Positions 27,528 to 37,427 of a DNA stretch of 64,000 nucleotides are shown in pieces. This DNA is from Burkholderiales bacterium. GTDB lineage: Bacteria; Pseudomonadota; Gammaproteobacteria; Burkholderiales; SHXO01. Position 1 is the first letter of the stretch, and every line of letters starts with the position of its first letter. A program made the translations under genes and the position numbers. The stretch spans positions 1 through 64,000 of the forward strand of contig JADZGB010000026.1 of assembly GCA_020854105.1 (NCBI GenBank), in the 5' to 3' direction. Below the pieces are notes generated by a model. That model made no database searches. It had not been told where the DNA came from and was given only the letters and a program-made list of their open reading frames with translations.

Positions 27528-28448
27528 CTACTGGCCGTCGCGCCCGCCCGGCACCTCCCGCGACAGCACCTGCTCCTGCGCCACGGTCATCGCGTCGCCC
27601 GCGACGGTGGTACGCCGCATGTCGCGCGGCTGGCTCTCGTCGAAGCGGCGTACGCGATGCATGGTCTGGCGGTTGTCCCACATCACCAGATCGTAATGGC
27701 GCCAGCGGTGCGCGTAGACGAACCGGCGCTGGGTCGCGTGCTCGGTCAGGTCGCGGACGAGATCGCGTGCCTCGGGCACCGGCCATCCCACTATGGTGCC
27801 GATGTGCGAGGACAGATACAGCGACCTGCGCCCGGTCACCGGATGCACCCGCACCAGACGCTGCCGCACCGGGCGGAATGCCTCGCGCTCGGCCTCGCTA
27901 AAGCCCGAGAAACCCATGGAGCCGCGCGAGTACAGCAGGGAATGCTCGCACACCAGGTCTTCGATCAGGGCGCGCATTTCGTCGTCCAGCGCTTCGTAGG
28001 CCGCGCGCATGTCGGCGAACTCGGTGTCGCCACCCCGTCCGGCAGGCGTGCGCGCCGACAGCAGGGAGTACCTGGCCGGGACGGCGCGATAGGAACTGTC
28101 CGAGTGCCACAGCCGGTTGCCCAGATTGAACATGCGCCGCCGGTCGTTGCGATCGAAGGGCCGGCCGCTCTGGTCGAGATTGGACACGTCGATCATGCCG
28201 TCCTGCAGCCGATACTCGTCGGCCCTGGTGATGTTGCCGCCCTGCGCGTGCTCGATGCTGCCGAAGCCAAGCGTGAAGGCCATCTGCTGCTCGTCGGTGA
28301 CGGGCTGGTCGTGGAACACCAGGACGGCATAGCGGTCCATGGCGGCTTCGATCGCCGCCACCGCGGGCGCGGTAAGGGGCGCGCGCAGGTCGATATCGGA
28401 GACTTCCGCAGCGAAGCTCGGGTCGATGGGTCGGATCGTGATGGTCAT
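27528..28448 (-). CDS. TauD/TfdA family Fe(II)/2-oxoglutarate dioxygenase
   Basis: The 306-residue protein has the HxD iron motif at residues 115-117 (LWHSDSSY), a distal His in TMHRVRRF and the 2-oxoglutarate-binding Arg in RRTTVAG. The sequence is closest by eye to the TfdA (2,4-D dioxygenase) side of the family rather than taurine dioxygenase (VLVFHDQPVTDEQQ, EFADMRAAYEAL). It would oxidise a small substrate with loss of CO2 and succinate formation. The upstream SDR gene ends 10 nt before it, so they form an operon; both may work on one compound. Confidence 0.85.
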   Translation of the reverse strand: MTITIRPIDPSFAAEVSDIDLRAPLTAPAVAAIEAAMDRYAVLVFHDQPVTDEQQMAFTLGFGSIEHAQGGNITRADEYRLQDGMIDVSNLDQSGRPFDRNDRRRMFNLGNRLWHSDSSYRAVPARYSLLSARTPAGRGGDTEFADMRAAYEALDDEMRALIEDLVCEHSLLYSRGSMGFSGFSEAEREAFRPVRQRLVRVHPVTGRRSLYLSSHIGTIVGWPVPEARDLVRDLTEHATQRRFVYAHRWRHYDLVMWDNRQTMHRVRRFDESQPRDMRRTTVAGDAMTVAQEQVLSREVPGGRDGQ

Positions 28449-28458
28449 CCCGGCCTCT

Positions 28459-29214
28459 CTACATCACGCCGCCGCCGTTGACGTACACGACCTGCCCGGT
28501 CATGTAGCTGGCCGCGCCGGACAGCAGGAACGAAACCACCGACGCGATCTCCTCGGGCTCGCCCATGCGCTGCATCACGATCGACTGCATGAAGCCCTGC
28601 GCCTTCTCCGCGCCGAGCGCGTCGAGCGACTGCTGCAGCATGTCGGTACGGATCGGTCCGGGCCCGACGCCGTTGACGCGGATGCCGTGCCGGCCCTCCT
28701 CCTTCGCCAGGATCCGGGTGAAGGCCTCCAGCCCCGCCTTCGACACCGCGTACACGCCGTAGCCCGCGGGCATGCGCTGCGTCACGTTCGAAGACAGATT
28801 GACGATGTGCCCGCCACCCTGTTTGCGCATCACCGGCACGACCGCCCGGGCCAGACGGAACGGCGCGGTGAGATTGACCTCGAGCACGTGCTGCCAGTCG
28901 GCATCCTTCAGATCCGCGAAGGAGACGTTGGGCACGTGTACGCCGGCATTGTTGACCAGCACGTCGATGCGGCCGCAGATTCTCAGCGTGTCCGCCACCA
29001 GGCGGTCGACCTGCACCGGATCGGCCACGTCGCAAGACAGCGCGAGTGCGCCGCAGCCCTGCTGCTGCAATCCCGCACACAGCGCATCGGCCTCGTCGCG
29101 CCGCTGGTGGTAGCTGAACACCGGGCGATAGCCGTCCTTCGCGAGACCGCGCACGATTGCCGCGCCGATGCCCCGCGAGCCGCCCGTGACGAGGGCAACC
29201 TTCCCTTCCGCCAT
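28459..29214 (-). CDS. Short-chain dehydrogenase/reductase, FabG-like
   Basis: The 251-residue protein is a classical SDR: TGGSRGIGAAI for the nucleotide site, NNAGVH, a Ser/Tyr/Lys active site (NLSSNVTQRMPAGYGVYAVSK) and the C-terminal GQVVYVNGGGVM typical of FabG-like enzymes. The arginine after the Gly-rich loop suggests NADP(H). It lies 10 nt upstream of the TfdA-like dioxygenase and is probably cotranscribed with it. It is more likely a catabolic alcohol/ketone dehydrogenase than the housekeeping FabG, since no fatty-acid genes are nearby. Confidence 0.85.
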   Translation of the reverse strand: MAEGKVALVTGGSRGIGAAIVRGLAKDGYRPVFSYHQRRDEADALCAGLQQQGCGALALSCDVADPVQVDRLVADTLRICGRIDVLVNNAGVHVPNVSFADLKDADWQHVLEVNLTAPFRLARAVVPVMRKQGGGHIVNLSSNVTQRMPAGYGVYAVSKAGLEAFTRILAKEEGRHGIRVNGVGPGPIRTDMLQQSLDALGAEKAQGFMQSIVMQRMGEPEEIASVVSFLLSGAASYMTGQVVYVNGGGVM

Positions 29215-29281
29215 GTTGATCTCCTGTTGCGAGAGGATGGGATGCTAGCGCGCAACGCGCGCCTCGATGCGATGGCTGCAG

Positions 29282-29455
29282 GGCCATCCACTTCCTGGAT
29301 CCCGACTCCGGATTAAAGCATTCCGGGGCAGGCTTTCACCCGCCGGGATGACGATATGCCACCGTCGCCCCGGCGAAAGCCGGGGCCCAGCGCAGACAGA
29401 AAGGCGCTTGTCTGTTCTGACTGGATCCCGGCTTTCGCAGGGATGACGACAAGGG
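29282..29455. repeat. Dispersed palindromic repeat, tandem half-copies
   Basis: At least three members occur here in alternating orientation: cacttcctggatcccgactcc and ccgggatgacgat; gtcgccccggcgaaagccggggcccagc; and tggatcccggctttcgcagggatgacga. They fill the 252-base gap between the SDR and arsS genes. Confidence 0.7.
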
Positions 29456-29466
29456 ACGGCCACCCG

Positions 29467-30582
<1,116 letters not shown>

Positions 30583-30585
30583 CTA

Positions 30586-30679
30586 CATCCTCAGTGTCCT
30601 ACATTCCCAGCCCTGCATTCCCGGCGTCCCGCATTCCCGGCGTCCTGAATTTCCGGCGTCCTACATTCCCAGTGTCCTG
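30586..30679. repeat. 16-bp tandem repeat between arsS and its partner
   Basis: Six head-to-tail units of consensus cattcccggcgtcc(c/t)(g/a) span 30586-30679, with one 14-bp unit (30602-30615) and the others 16 bp: 30586, 30616, 30632, 30648 and 30664. The last unit overlaps the stop codon and last codons of the peroxidase-like gene, so the array probably grew from coding sequence. Confidence 0.8.
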
Positions 30680-31005
30680 GCCTTCTCGCGCATCTGCATG
30701 CCGTGTACCAGCGAGGCGCCACCGCGGATGGCCACCGCGACGTGCAAGGCCTCGGTCATCTGCTCGAGGTCCGCGCCCTTCTCCTGGCAATCCTGGGTGT
30801 AGGCGTCGATGCAGTACGGGCATTGCACGGCGTGCGCCACCGCCAGGGCGATCAGGCTCTTCTCGCGCGCGGTCAGGGCACCATCGGCAAAGACGGCGCC
30901 GTAGTAATCGAAGAATTTCCTGCCCAGGTCGGGACTGCCCTCGGCGATCTTGCCGAACTCGGCGAGATGCTGGTTCTTGTAGTAGGTCTCCAACGCGCTC
31001 TCCAT
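30661..31005 (-). CDS. Arsenosugar biosynthesis-associated peroxidase-like protein
   Basis: The 114-residue protein is a small AhpD/carboxymuconolactone decarboxylase-fold protein with a redox CPYC pair (AHAVQCPYCIDAYTQ) and a following His-like region. The opening ESALETYYKNQHLAEFG and GRKFFDYYGAVF match the small peroxidase-like proteins found next to ArsS. The neighbouring arsS gene on the same strand supports the role. The ATG at 31005 was chosen by the conserved start; the much longer frame upstream is spurious. The exact reaction is not known. Confidence 0.85.
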   Translation of the reverse strand: MESALETYYKNQHLAEFGKIAEGSPDLGRKFFDYYGAVFADGALTAREKSLIALAVAHAVQCPYCIDAYTQDCQEKGADLEQMTEALHVAVAIRGGASLVHGMQMREKARTLGM

Positions 31006-31149
31006 GAATCGGTTCTGAAAGACACTGCTGCCGTGGCCTGACAGCTGCACGGGCCGCGATGTGCCGCCCCCCTGCGCGTAAACGGCGCCGTTCGTTACCA
31101 TTGCGCGAGCGCCTGCCGTCGGCGACGGCGCATCAACCAGCCTTGTACC

Positions 31150-32304
31150 ATGGAACGTCGCATCGCCCACCTCGACATGGACGCCTTCTACGCGTCGGTC
31201 GAACTGCTGCGCTATCCGCAGCTGCGCGGTCTGCCGCTGGTCATCGGCGGCCGCAGGCGGCAGCAGGACGACGATGCGTCCGCCTTCGCACGGCTGCGAG
31301 ACTACGTCGGCCGCGGCGTCGCCACCACGGCCACCTACGAGGCGCGCGCCTTCGGCGTCCACTCCGGGATGGGATTGATGAAGGCGGCGAAGCTGGCACC
31401 CGACGCCATCCTGCTGCCGGCGGACTTCGACGAGTACAGACGCTATTCGCGCCTGTTCAAGGCGGCGGTAGCCGCCATCGCCCCGCGCATCGAGGACCGC
31501 GGCATCGACGAGATCTACATCGACCTGACCGGCGTACCGGGCGAGAGCCTGGAACTCGCGCAGCGCATCAAGGACAACGTGCGACAGGCCACCGGACTGA
31601 CCTGCTCGATCGGCATCACGCCCAACAAGCTGCTGTCCAAGATCGCCTCCGAGCTGGACAAGCCGGACGGCATCACGGTGCTGCGCGAATCCGAGGTCGC
31701 CACACGCATCTGGCCGCTGCCGGTGCGCAGGATCAACGGCATCGGTCCGCGGTCGGGCAGCAGACTCGAGGAGATGGGCATCGGCAGCATCGGTGCGCTG
31801 GCTCGCACACCGTTGGAGCATCTGCGCGAACAGTTCGGCGAGCGCCAGAGCCGCTGGCTCCTGGACGCGGCCAATGGCCGCGACGACCGCCCGGTGGTGA
31901 CGGTGCGCGAACCGAAATCGATCAGCCGCGAGACGACCTTCGAGCGCGATCTGGACGCGGTGCGCGACCGGCGTGAATTGACGCGCCTGCTGGTGGACCT
32001 GTGTGACCGGATCAGCGGGGATCTGCGTCGCAGCGGCTACGTGGGCCGCACCATCGGCGTCAAGCTGCGCTACGACGATTTCCGCATCGTCACGCGCGAT
32101 GCGACCATCGGGCATGCCACGGACGATCCGGCCGTGATCCTGGCGGCGGTGCGCGGCTGCCTCAGACGCGTGCCCTTCGACCGGCGTCTTCGTCTGCTCG
32201 GCGTGCGCGTGGGAACCCTCGCGCGGCAGGTGGAAGCGGGACCGCCCTCCCCGGCCCTCGCACAGCCGCCGATGCGCGGGCTGTTCGAGGGCCCGGCGGG
32301 CTAG
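31150..32304 (+). CDS. dinB: DNA polymerase IV (Y-family)
   Basis: The 384-residue protein has the Y-family palm motifs: IAHLDMDAFYASVE with the first catalytic Asp, and RGIDEIYIDLT, with the DE pair at the second site. TCSIGITPNKLLSKIASELDKPDG and the little-finger domain (ETTFERDLDAV) follow. It copies damaged DNA with low fidelity. An insertion of about 16 residues (RRRQQDDDASAFARLRDYVG) separates LVIGG from the ATATYEAR motif, where most DinB have a short loop. No LexA box was recognised upstream. Confidence 0.9.
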   Translation: MERRIAHLDMDAFYASVELLRYPQLRGLPLVIGGRRRQQDDDASAFARLRDYVGRGVATTATYEARAFGVHSGMGLMKAAKLAPDAILLPADFDEYRRYSRLFKAAVAAIAPRIEDRGIDEIYIDLTGVPGESLELAQRIKDNVRQATGLTCSIGITPNKLLSKIASELDKPDGITVLRESEVATRIWPLPVRRINGIGPRSGSRLEEMGIGSIGALARTPLEHLREQFGERQSRWLLDAANGRDDRPVVTVREPKSISRETTFERDLDAVRDRRELTRLLVDLCDRISGDLRRSGYVGRTIGVKLRYDDFRIVTRDATIGHATDDPAVILAAVRGCLRRVPFDRRLRLLGVRVGTLARQVEAGPPSPALAQPPMRGLFEGPAG

Positions 32305-32321
32305 TCACCGCCCCGCAGCGA

Positions 32322-32984
32322 TCACGCTTCCTCGCTGCCCTGGAACAGCTTGCCGTACCACTCCTCGACCGTGATGATGCCGCCTGCCTGCTCCGCCCTG
32401 CCCTGATCCTTCACCGGCAGGCTGGGCTGCACGATGTCGATGCGCTTCCAGCCCGCGAGCGGGGTGTCGCACGCCTCGCGCGGCACGTAGCGCGACTGCT
32501 TCACGGGCTCGTAGCGGTGCACGTAGCGCGGGCAGTTGGGCCAGCTCGCCTCCACGCGCACGCGCACGATGCCCTGCGCCTCGTGGTACTCCATCATCAG
32601 CGGATCGTTCGCGTCCACGCTCGCGGTACCCTGCACGCGCAGCCGGTTGGGCGTGACGAAGTCGATGAACAGCATGCCGACCTTGGGATTGTCGGCGATG
32701 TTGCCCCACGAATAGAACATGCCGTTGCCGTCGTAGAACGGAAAGGCGATGGTTCCCTTGTCCACCACGCGCACGAACCCGCGGTTGCCGCCCTTGTAGG
32801 ACACCGTGGGCTGGCCCCTGTGATCGATGGTCGACAGGAAGAACATGTCGCGCGACTCGATGAAGGCCTTGGCATTGTCGTCGAGTTCCTTGACGATGAA
32901 GCCGCCCTCCAGCAGGTCCGCGAGCCGTCGCGTGTCGTACTGATCCTGCAGCGACCGATGGGTGGCGCTGTACATGTTGCTCAT
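32322..32984 (-). CDS. Pyridoxamine 5'-phosphate oxidase-fold protein
   Basis: The 220-residue protein shows a split-barrel FMN-binding fold: SRDMFFLSTIDHRGQPTVSYKGG, then a middle strand FPFYDGNGMFYSWGNI and VGMLFIDFVTPNRLRVQGTASV. These resemble PNPOx-like flavoproteins that bind FMN or F420, not the canonical PdxH. The ATG at 32984 has GGAGGAG just upstream, which decides it over the longer frame. The cellular role is unknown; it is convergent with dinB. Confidence 0.8.
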   Translation of the reverse strand: MSNMYSATHRSLQDQYDTRRLADLLEGGFIVKELDDNAKAFIESRDMFFLSTIDHRGQPTVSYKGGNRGFVRVVDKGTIAFPFYDGNGMFYSWGNIADNPKVGMLFIDFVTPNRLRVQGTASVDANDPLMMEYHEAQGIVRVRVEASWPNCPRYVHRYEPVKQSRYVPREACDTPLAGWKRIDIVQPSLPVKDQGRAEQAGGIITVEEWYGKLFQGSEEA

Positions 32985-33121
32985 TACTCTCCTCCGGGTT
33001 TCTGGTCTAATCGTCGTGCGGGCAGCGGCAGCAGTCCGACAGCGCACCGCGCAGATCCTATCAGATCACCGGCGATCCGAGGCTTGCCGCACATTCAGAA
33101 CAACCGCGGGGACGCGCATCC

Positions 33122-33622
33122 ATGAACGATCAGAACGACCAGAGTACCCGGGGCCCGGTCCGCAGCATGAGCGCCGAGGAGGTTCGGGCACGCATCGGCA
33201 GCGAACTCGGTGTCAGCGACTGGATCGCGATCGACCAGGGCATGATCGACACCTTCGCCGATGTCACCCGCGACCGCTACTTCATCCACGTCGATCCGGA
33301 GCGTGCAGCGCAGACCCCCTTCGGGGGTACCATCGCGCACGGCTTCCTCACCCTGTCCATGCTGGCGCACATGGCCTATCAGGTCTGCCCCGGCATCGCA
33401 GGAACGAAGGCGCAACTGAACTACGGCTTCAACCGGCTGCGCTTCGTCGCCCCGGTGCCGGTCGATGCGCGCATACGCGGACGTTTCCTGCTGAAGGACT
33501 TCACCGCGAAGCCGGATCGCTGGCAGGCCATCTACGACGTGGTGGTCGAGATCGAGGGCAGGCCCAAGCCGGCCCTGGCCGCCGAGTGGGTGGCGGCGGG
33601 ACTGTTCGAAGACCCGGCCTGA
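33122..33622 (+). CDS. MaoC-type acyl-CoA hydratase
   Basis: The 166-residue protein is a single hot-dog fold of the MaoC/(R)-hydratase (NodN-like) type: DTFADVTRDRYFIHVDPERA contains the catalytic Asp and His, followed by TPFGGTIAHGFLTLSML. It hydrates trans-2-enoyl-CoA to (R)-3-hydroxyacyl-CoA, in PHA supply or acyl-CoA catabolism. It stands alone between divergent or convergent neighbours, so its pathway is unknown. Confidence 0.85.
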   Translation: MNDQNDQSTRGPVRSMSAEEVRARIGSELGVSDWIAIDQGMIDTFADVTRDRYFIHVDPERAAQTPFGGTIAHGFLTLSMLAHMAYQVCPGIAGTKAQLNYGFNRLRFVAPVPVDARIRGRFLLKDFTAKPDRWQAIYDVVVEIEGRPKPALAAEWVAAGLFEDPA

Positions 33623-33744
33623 TGGCAACCAGCATGTGCGCGCGAAGCCTCGCTGCACGCGACGTACACTGCACATGGACTGCACGGGCGAGGCATTCCC
33701 GGAGGGGGCATTCCCCCATGGGAATGCCTGCGCATTCCTGATCG

Positions 33745-35538
33745 CTATCGAGGCAGGGCGAACACCTGGATCGTGTCACCCTGCTTGAACCCGAACAGCT
33801 GGTTTCCGCCGGCCGCCACGGCGACGTACTGGCGTCCGTCCACCTCGTAGGTCACCGGCGGTGCATTCACTCCGGCGGCGCAGTCGAACTGCCACAGCAG
33901 CTTGCCGTTGCGTGCGTCGTAGGCGTTGAACCTGCCGCTGCCCTCCCCCATGAACAGCAGGTTGCCGGCAGTGGCCAGCACGCCGCCCACCAGCGGCGCG
34001 TCGGTCTTCACCTGCCATTTGATCCTGCCCCCGGCCTGGGTGTCGATCGCGCTCAGCAGGCCCCAGCGCGGACCGTCGGTCGGCGCGAGCGAGGTGTAGC
34101 GCACTGCCGGCCTGTCGGCGGTGGCCGGGATCTCCTTGACCGTGTAGCGCATCGGCCAGTGCAGTGCGGCGACGTAGGCGAGCCCGCTGCGCGGGTCGAA
34201 CGACACCGGTGACCAGTTCGCACCGCCCGCGCCGCCGGGCGTGATCTCGATGCCCTCGGGTATCGGCCGCCTGAACGTGTTCGAGTGCGGCACGAACTCC
34301 TCGGACTTGTACAGCAGGCTGCCATCACGCCGGTCGAGCACGTACAGCCAGCCGGTCTTGCCGGCATGCGCGAGCGCAGGAATGCTGTCGTAGCCCTTCA
34401 CCACGTCCAGCAGCACCGGGGGACTGGCGACGTCGTAGCCCCACAGATCGTGCGGCACGACCTGGTAGTACCACTTCAGCCTGCCGCTATCGGCATCGAG
34501 TGCCACCAGCGACACGGTGTACAGGTTGTCACCCGGCCGGGTCACGTCGTCCATCTGCGGCGAGGGGTTGCCGACGCCGACGAACAGGGTGTTGGTCCTG
34601 GCATCGAAGGCCGGCGTGGTCCACGCCGAACCGCCGCCGCGGCGCGCCGCATCCGGATGCTTCGCCAGCGCTGCACGCTCCGCGGCGATGTCGCGCTCGA
34701 GCTTCTCCCCGTCGGGCGTGGTCTCGCGGAACTGCCCTTCCCAGCCGCTCTCGGGTGTGGAGTCGAACTGCCACACGCGCTTGCCGGTGTTCACGTCGAA
34801 CGCCGCATAGAAACCTGCGCGCTGTGTCTGGCCGGCGAAGCCGACCACCGCACCCAGCGGCGCTCCGTCGCGCTCGGAATCCAGGTGCAGCCCATAGCCC
34901 ACGCCGGTGATGCCGATCACCACCTTGCCGTTGACCACCAGCGGCGCCATGCTCGCGCCCACGCCGGTGGTGCCGGTCACCCTGCTCTTGCGCAGCGGGT
35001 CATCGGCAGCCAGCTGCTCCAGCTTCTCCGCGCTGCCGTCCACGTCCTCGACCAGCGGCACGTCCCACACGATGCTGCCGTCGCGCTGGTCGAGCGCGAC
35101 CAGGCGCGCGTCCACCGTGCCGATGAACACCTTCTCGTATGCCACGGCCACGCCCCGGTTGGCCGGCCCGCAGCACATCTTGTCGGTGCGCCGCTGGTGC
35201 TGGTAGCGCCACAGCTGATTGCCGGTGCGCGCGTCCAGCGCCACCACGTGGTTGAACGGCAGGGAGACGAACATCACCCCGTCCACCACGATCGGAGAGG
35301 CCTGGAAGGTGGATTCGATCCCGCTCCGGTAGGACCACGCCGGTGCCAGCTTCGCGACATTCGAGACGTTCACCTGGGTGAGCGGCGAGAAGCGCTGGTT
35401 GCTGTAGTCGCGGCCGTAGGTCAGCCAGTTCGACGCGTCGGAACGCGCATTCAGCAGCCGGCCGTCGTCCACCAGGGCGGACCGGGCATGCGCGCCGGCG
35501 GCGAGCGCGAGCGTTGCGGCAAGCAAGAGACGTTGCAT
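33745..35538 (-). CDS. Exported PQQ-dependent dehydrogenase
   Basis: The 597-residue protein has a signal peptide (LLLAATLALAAGAHA) and an eight-bladed PQQ propeller of the alcohol-dehydrogenase type. The vicinal disulfide (MCCGPANRG), TTGVGAS, GNPSPQM and RPGDNLYT are clear. The segment matching the catalytic Asp of methanol dehydrogenase reads PHDLWGYD: Gly lies where the catalytic Asp is expected, with Asp two positions later. Whether it is active, and on which metal, cannot be told from sequence alone. The GlcG/HbpS gene immediately upstream (11 nt) is likely cotranscribed. Confidence 0.85.
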   Translation of the reverse strand: MQRLLLAATLALAAGAHARSALVDDGRLLNARSDASNWLTYGRDYSNQRFSPLTQVNVSNVAKLAPAWSYRSGIESTFQASPIVVDGVMFVSLPFNHVVALDARTGNQLWRYQHQRRTDKMCCGPANRGVAVAYEKVFIGTVDARLVALDQRDGSIVWDVPLVEDVDGSAEKLEQLAADDPLRKSRVTGTTGVGASMAPLVVNGKVVIGITGVGYGLHLDSERDGAPLGAVVGFAGQTQRAGFYAAFDVNTGKRVWQFDSTPESGWEGQFRETTPDGEKLERDIAAERAALAKHPDAARRGGGSAWTTPAFDARTNTLFVGVGNPSPQMDDVTRPGDNLYTVSLVALDADSGRLKWYYQVVPHDLWGYDVASPPVLLDVVKGYDSIPALAHAGKTGWLYVLDRRDGSLLYKSEEFVPHSNTFRRPIPEGIEITPGGAGGANWSPVSFDPRSGLAYVAALHWPMRYTVKEIPATADRPAVRYTSLAPTDGPRWGLLSAIDTQAGGRIKWQVKTDAPLVGGVLATAGNLLFMGEGSGRFNAYDARNGKLLWQFDCAAGVNAPPVTYEVDGRQYVAVAAGGNQLFGFKQGDTIQVFALPR

Positions 35539-35549
35539 CACGGCCTCCT

Positions 35550-35978
35550 TCAATCCCGGAGGGCGGCGAACTGCGCCGCCATCGCATCGGTGATCGCCTG
35601 ATCCTCGGCGGCGGCCAGGCCGCTGATGCCGATGGCTCCGGCCAGACTGCCGTCCGCGCCCTTGAGCGGGGATCCGCCCGGCAGGGCGGTCAGCAAGGGA
35701 TCGCAGAAGAAGCCGACCTGGATCTGCTCGCGCTGCAGCCGCGCCAGGAACGCCTCGGTGGTCACGCCCATGCGCGCGGCCGAATAGGCCTTGCCCTGCG
35801 AGATCTGCACACTGCGCACCGGCGCGCCCGCCATGCGCGCGAAGACGACCAGCAAACCCCTGTCGTCGCACACCGCGACACAGATCGGCCGACCATAGTC
35901 CTGGGTCGCTTTCGACATCGCCTGCGTCACCAGGCTCTGCGCGATATCGAGATTCAGTTGCGGCATGGGTGTCTTCAC
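35550..35978 (-). CDS. GlcG/HbpS-family haem-binding-like protein
   Basis: The 142-residue protein is a small alpha/beta roadblock-like domain of the GlcG/HbpS family: LVTQAMSKATQDYGRPICVAVCDDRGLLVVFARM, GKAYSAARMG and GAIGISGLAAAEDQAI. No export signal is seen. Members bind haem or act as sensory or accessory proteins; many lie next to PQQ dehydrogenases, as here. The stop is 11 nt before the dehydrogenase start on the same strand. Function is inferred from context only. Confidence 0.8.
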   Translation of the reverse strand: MKTPMPQLNLDIAQSLVTQAMSKATQDYGRPICVAVCDDRGLLVVFARMAGAPVRSVQISQGKAYSAARMGVTTEAFLARLQREQIQVGFFCDPLLTALPGGSPLKGADGSLAGAIGISGLAAAEDQAITDAMAAQFAALRD

Positions 35979-36147
35979 CTCTTCATGTGCATTGCAGGGC
36001 GGGCAAGAATGACATAATCCTCCGCGTCGCGCAGCCGGCGCACGTCATACCCGGCTGCGCAATGCAGCAAGCACGCTCCGCAGACAACCGAGCCCGCCCG
36101 GACCGCTCCAGGTTCGGCCTCTTGCGACACCGAGCACAAGGCGAAAG

Positions 36148-36239
36148 CCACAGAGAGCACAGAGAACACAGAGGCGAAGCGCGGGAAGCCTGGATCTCGT
36201 GCTCCCGGTACTCTCTGTGTCCTCTGTGTCCTCTGTGGC
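36148..36239. repeat. CACAGAG inverted repeat in the 35979-36387 gap
   Basis: The left arm, 36148-36173, repeats the word CACAGAG three times (ccacagagagcacagagaac); the right arm, 36211-36239, carries the same word inverted (ctctgtgtcctctgtgtcctctgtgg). Arms of about 26 bp with few mismatches could form a long hairpin around a ~37-base loop. No gene was found in the surrounding 409 bases. Confidence 0.75.
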
Positions 36240-36387
36240 ATATGCCTTCTCGCAGGTTCCTCGACGCGCTGCCTTGACTTTGCCGGCGTCGTGGTCAAGG
36301 ATGCGCTGGGCCGCGACCGCGATCAGTGCTGCCTGCCGTTGCGCCTGCACTCGGAAGCGCCCCGAACACCGCACAACAAGACCGCCG

Positions 36388-37362
36388 ATGGACAGGATCG
36401 ACACGAGCGCGCGCCTCCGATCTGCCCCTGATCCCCTCGGCCATCGCCTGCTGCGCTGGAGCAACGTGCTCGCGCTGCTGGCCCTGCTGGCCGCGGCCAG
36501 CCTGCTCTCTCCCTACTTCCTCGAGCTGCGCAACGTCATGAACGTGCTGCGCGGGGCAAGCGTGCTGTGCATCGTCGCCGTCGGCATGACGCTGGTGATC
36601 CTCAGCCGCGGCGTGGACCTGTCGGCCGGATCGATCCTGGGCATGGCCGGCGCCACCCTCGCCCTGATGGCGGGCGTGGACCCCGGGCTGGCGATCGTGG
36701 CGGCGCTCGCGGTGGGCGCGATGGTCGGACTGGTCAACGGCGTGCTCATCGCCTGGCTGGGATTGCAGCCGTTCATCGCCACGCTCGCCACGCTGATCGC
36801 GGTGCGCGGGCTGGTCTACATCGTGAGCGACGGCGCCAACATCATCGTTCGCGACCCGCCGGCCTGGTTCGAGGCCATCGGCTCCGGTCATCTGGGGCCG
36901 GTGCCGATCCCGATCCTCGTCGCCGCCGCGGTGGTGATCGTGTTCGCGTTCGTGCTGACGCAGACGCCGTTCGGCCGCCACGTCTACGCCGTGGGCGCCA
37001 ACGAGGAGGCCGCGCGGCTCTACGGCGTGAACGTCAGGCGCGTGAAGATCCTGGTGTACGTCCTCAGCGGCACGCTGGCGGCACTGGCCAGCGTGATTCA
37101 GGTCAGCCGCCTCACCGTCGCCGAGCCCAACGCCGGACAACTCGTCGAGCTGGACGCGATCGCGGCCACCCTCATCGGCGGCACCACCTTCGACGGCGGC
37201 GTCGGTGGAATTCCCGGCACCGTGCTCGGCGTGTTGATCCTGGCCGTGCTGGGAAACCTGCTCAACCTGAAGGGCGTCTCGCCCTTCGTGCAGATGGTGC
37301 TGCAGGGCGCGATAATCGTCATCGCCGTGGTGGTCAGCGAGCTGCGCCAGCGCAGGCGCTGA
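36388..37362 (+). CDS. Sugar-type ABC transporter permease (RbsC-like)
   Basis: The 324-residue membrane protein has about eight hydrophobic segments in the pattern of RbsC/AraH permeases, with GRHVYAVGANEEAARLYGVNVRRVK, the cytoplasmic loop that contacts the ATPase, and ending GTVLGVLILAVLGNLLNLKGVSPF. It should form the membrane channel for a sugar or related small solute. The start is the last upstream ATG giving a normal N-terminus; longer frames run into the repeat. The binding-protein gene follows 65 nt downstream on the same strand, but the ATPase gene is convergent. Confidence 0.85.
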   Translation: MDRIDTSARLRSAPDPLGHRLLRWSNVLALLALLAAASLLSPYFLELRNVMNVLRGASVLCIVAVGMTLVILSRGVDLSAGSILGMAGATLALMAGVDPGLAIVAALAVGAMVGLVNGVLIAWLGLQPFIATLATLIAVRGLVYIVSDGANIIVRDPPAWFEAIGSGHLGPVPIPILVAAAVVIVFAFVLTQTPFGRHVYAVGANEEAARLYGVNVRRVKILVYVLSGTLAALASVIQVSRLTVAEPNAGQLVELDAIAATLIGGTTFDGGVGGIPGTVLGVLILAVLGNLLNLKGVSPFVQMVLQGAIIVIAVVVSELRQRRR

Positions 37363-37427
37363 AGGCGCGGCCTGCCGCCGTGCTGCGTTGCGCCGTTGCC
37401 GGTTCCTGCACCGAACTGGAGGAGAAG

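Noticed and set aside
30586-30679. 16-bp tandem units considered as a CRISPR array
   Set aside because: Units are directly adjacent with no spacers and are too short for CRISPR repeats.
36148-36239. CACAGAG inverted repeat considered as a Rho-independent terminator
   Set aside because: The loop is long, the stem is not GC-rich and there is no T-run on either side.
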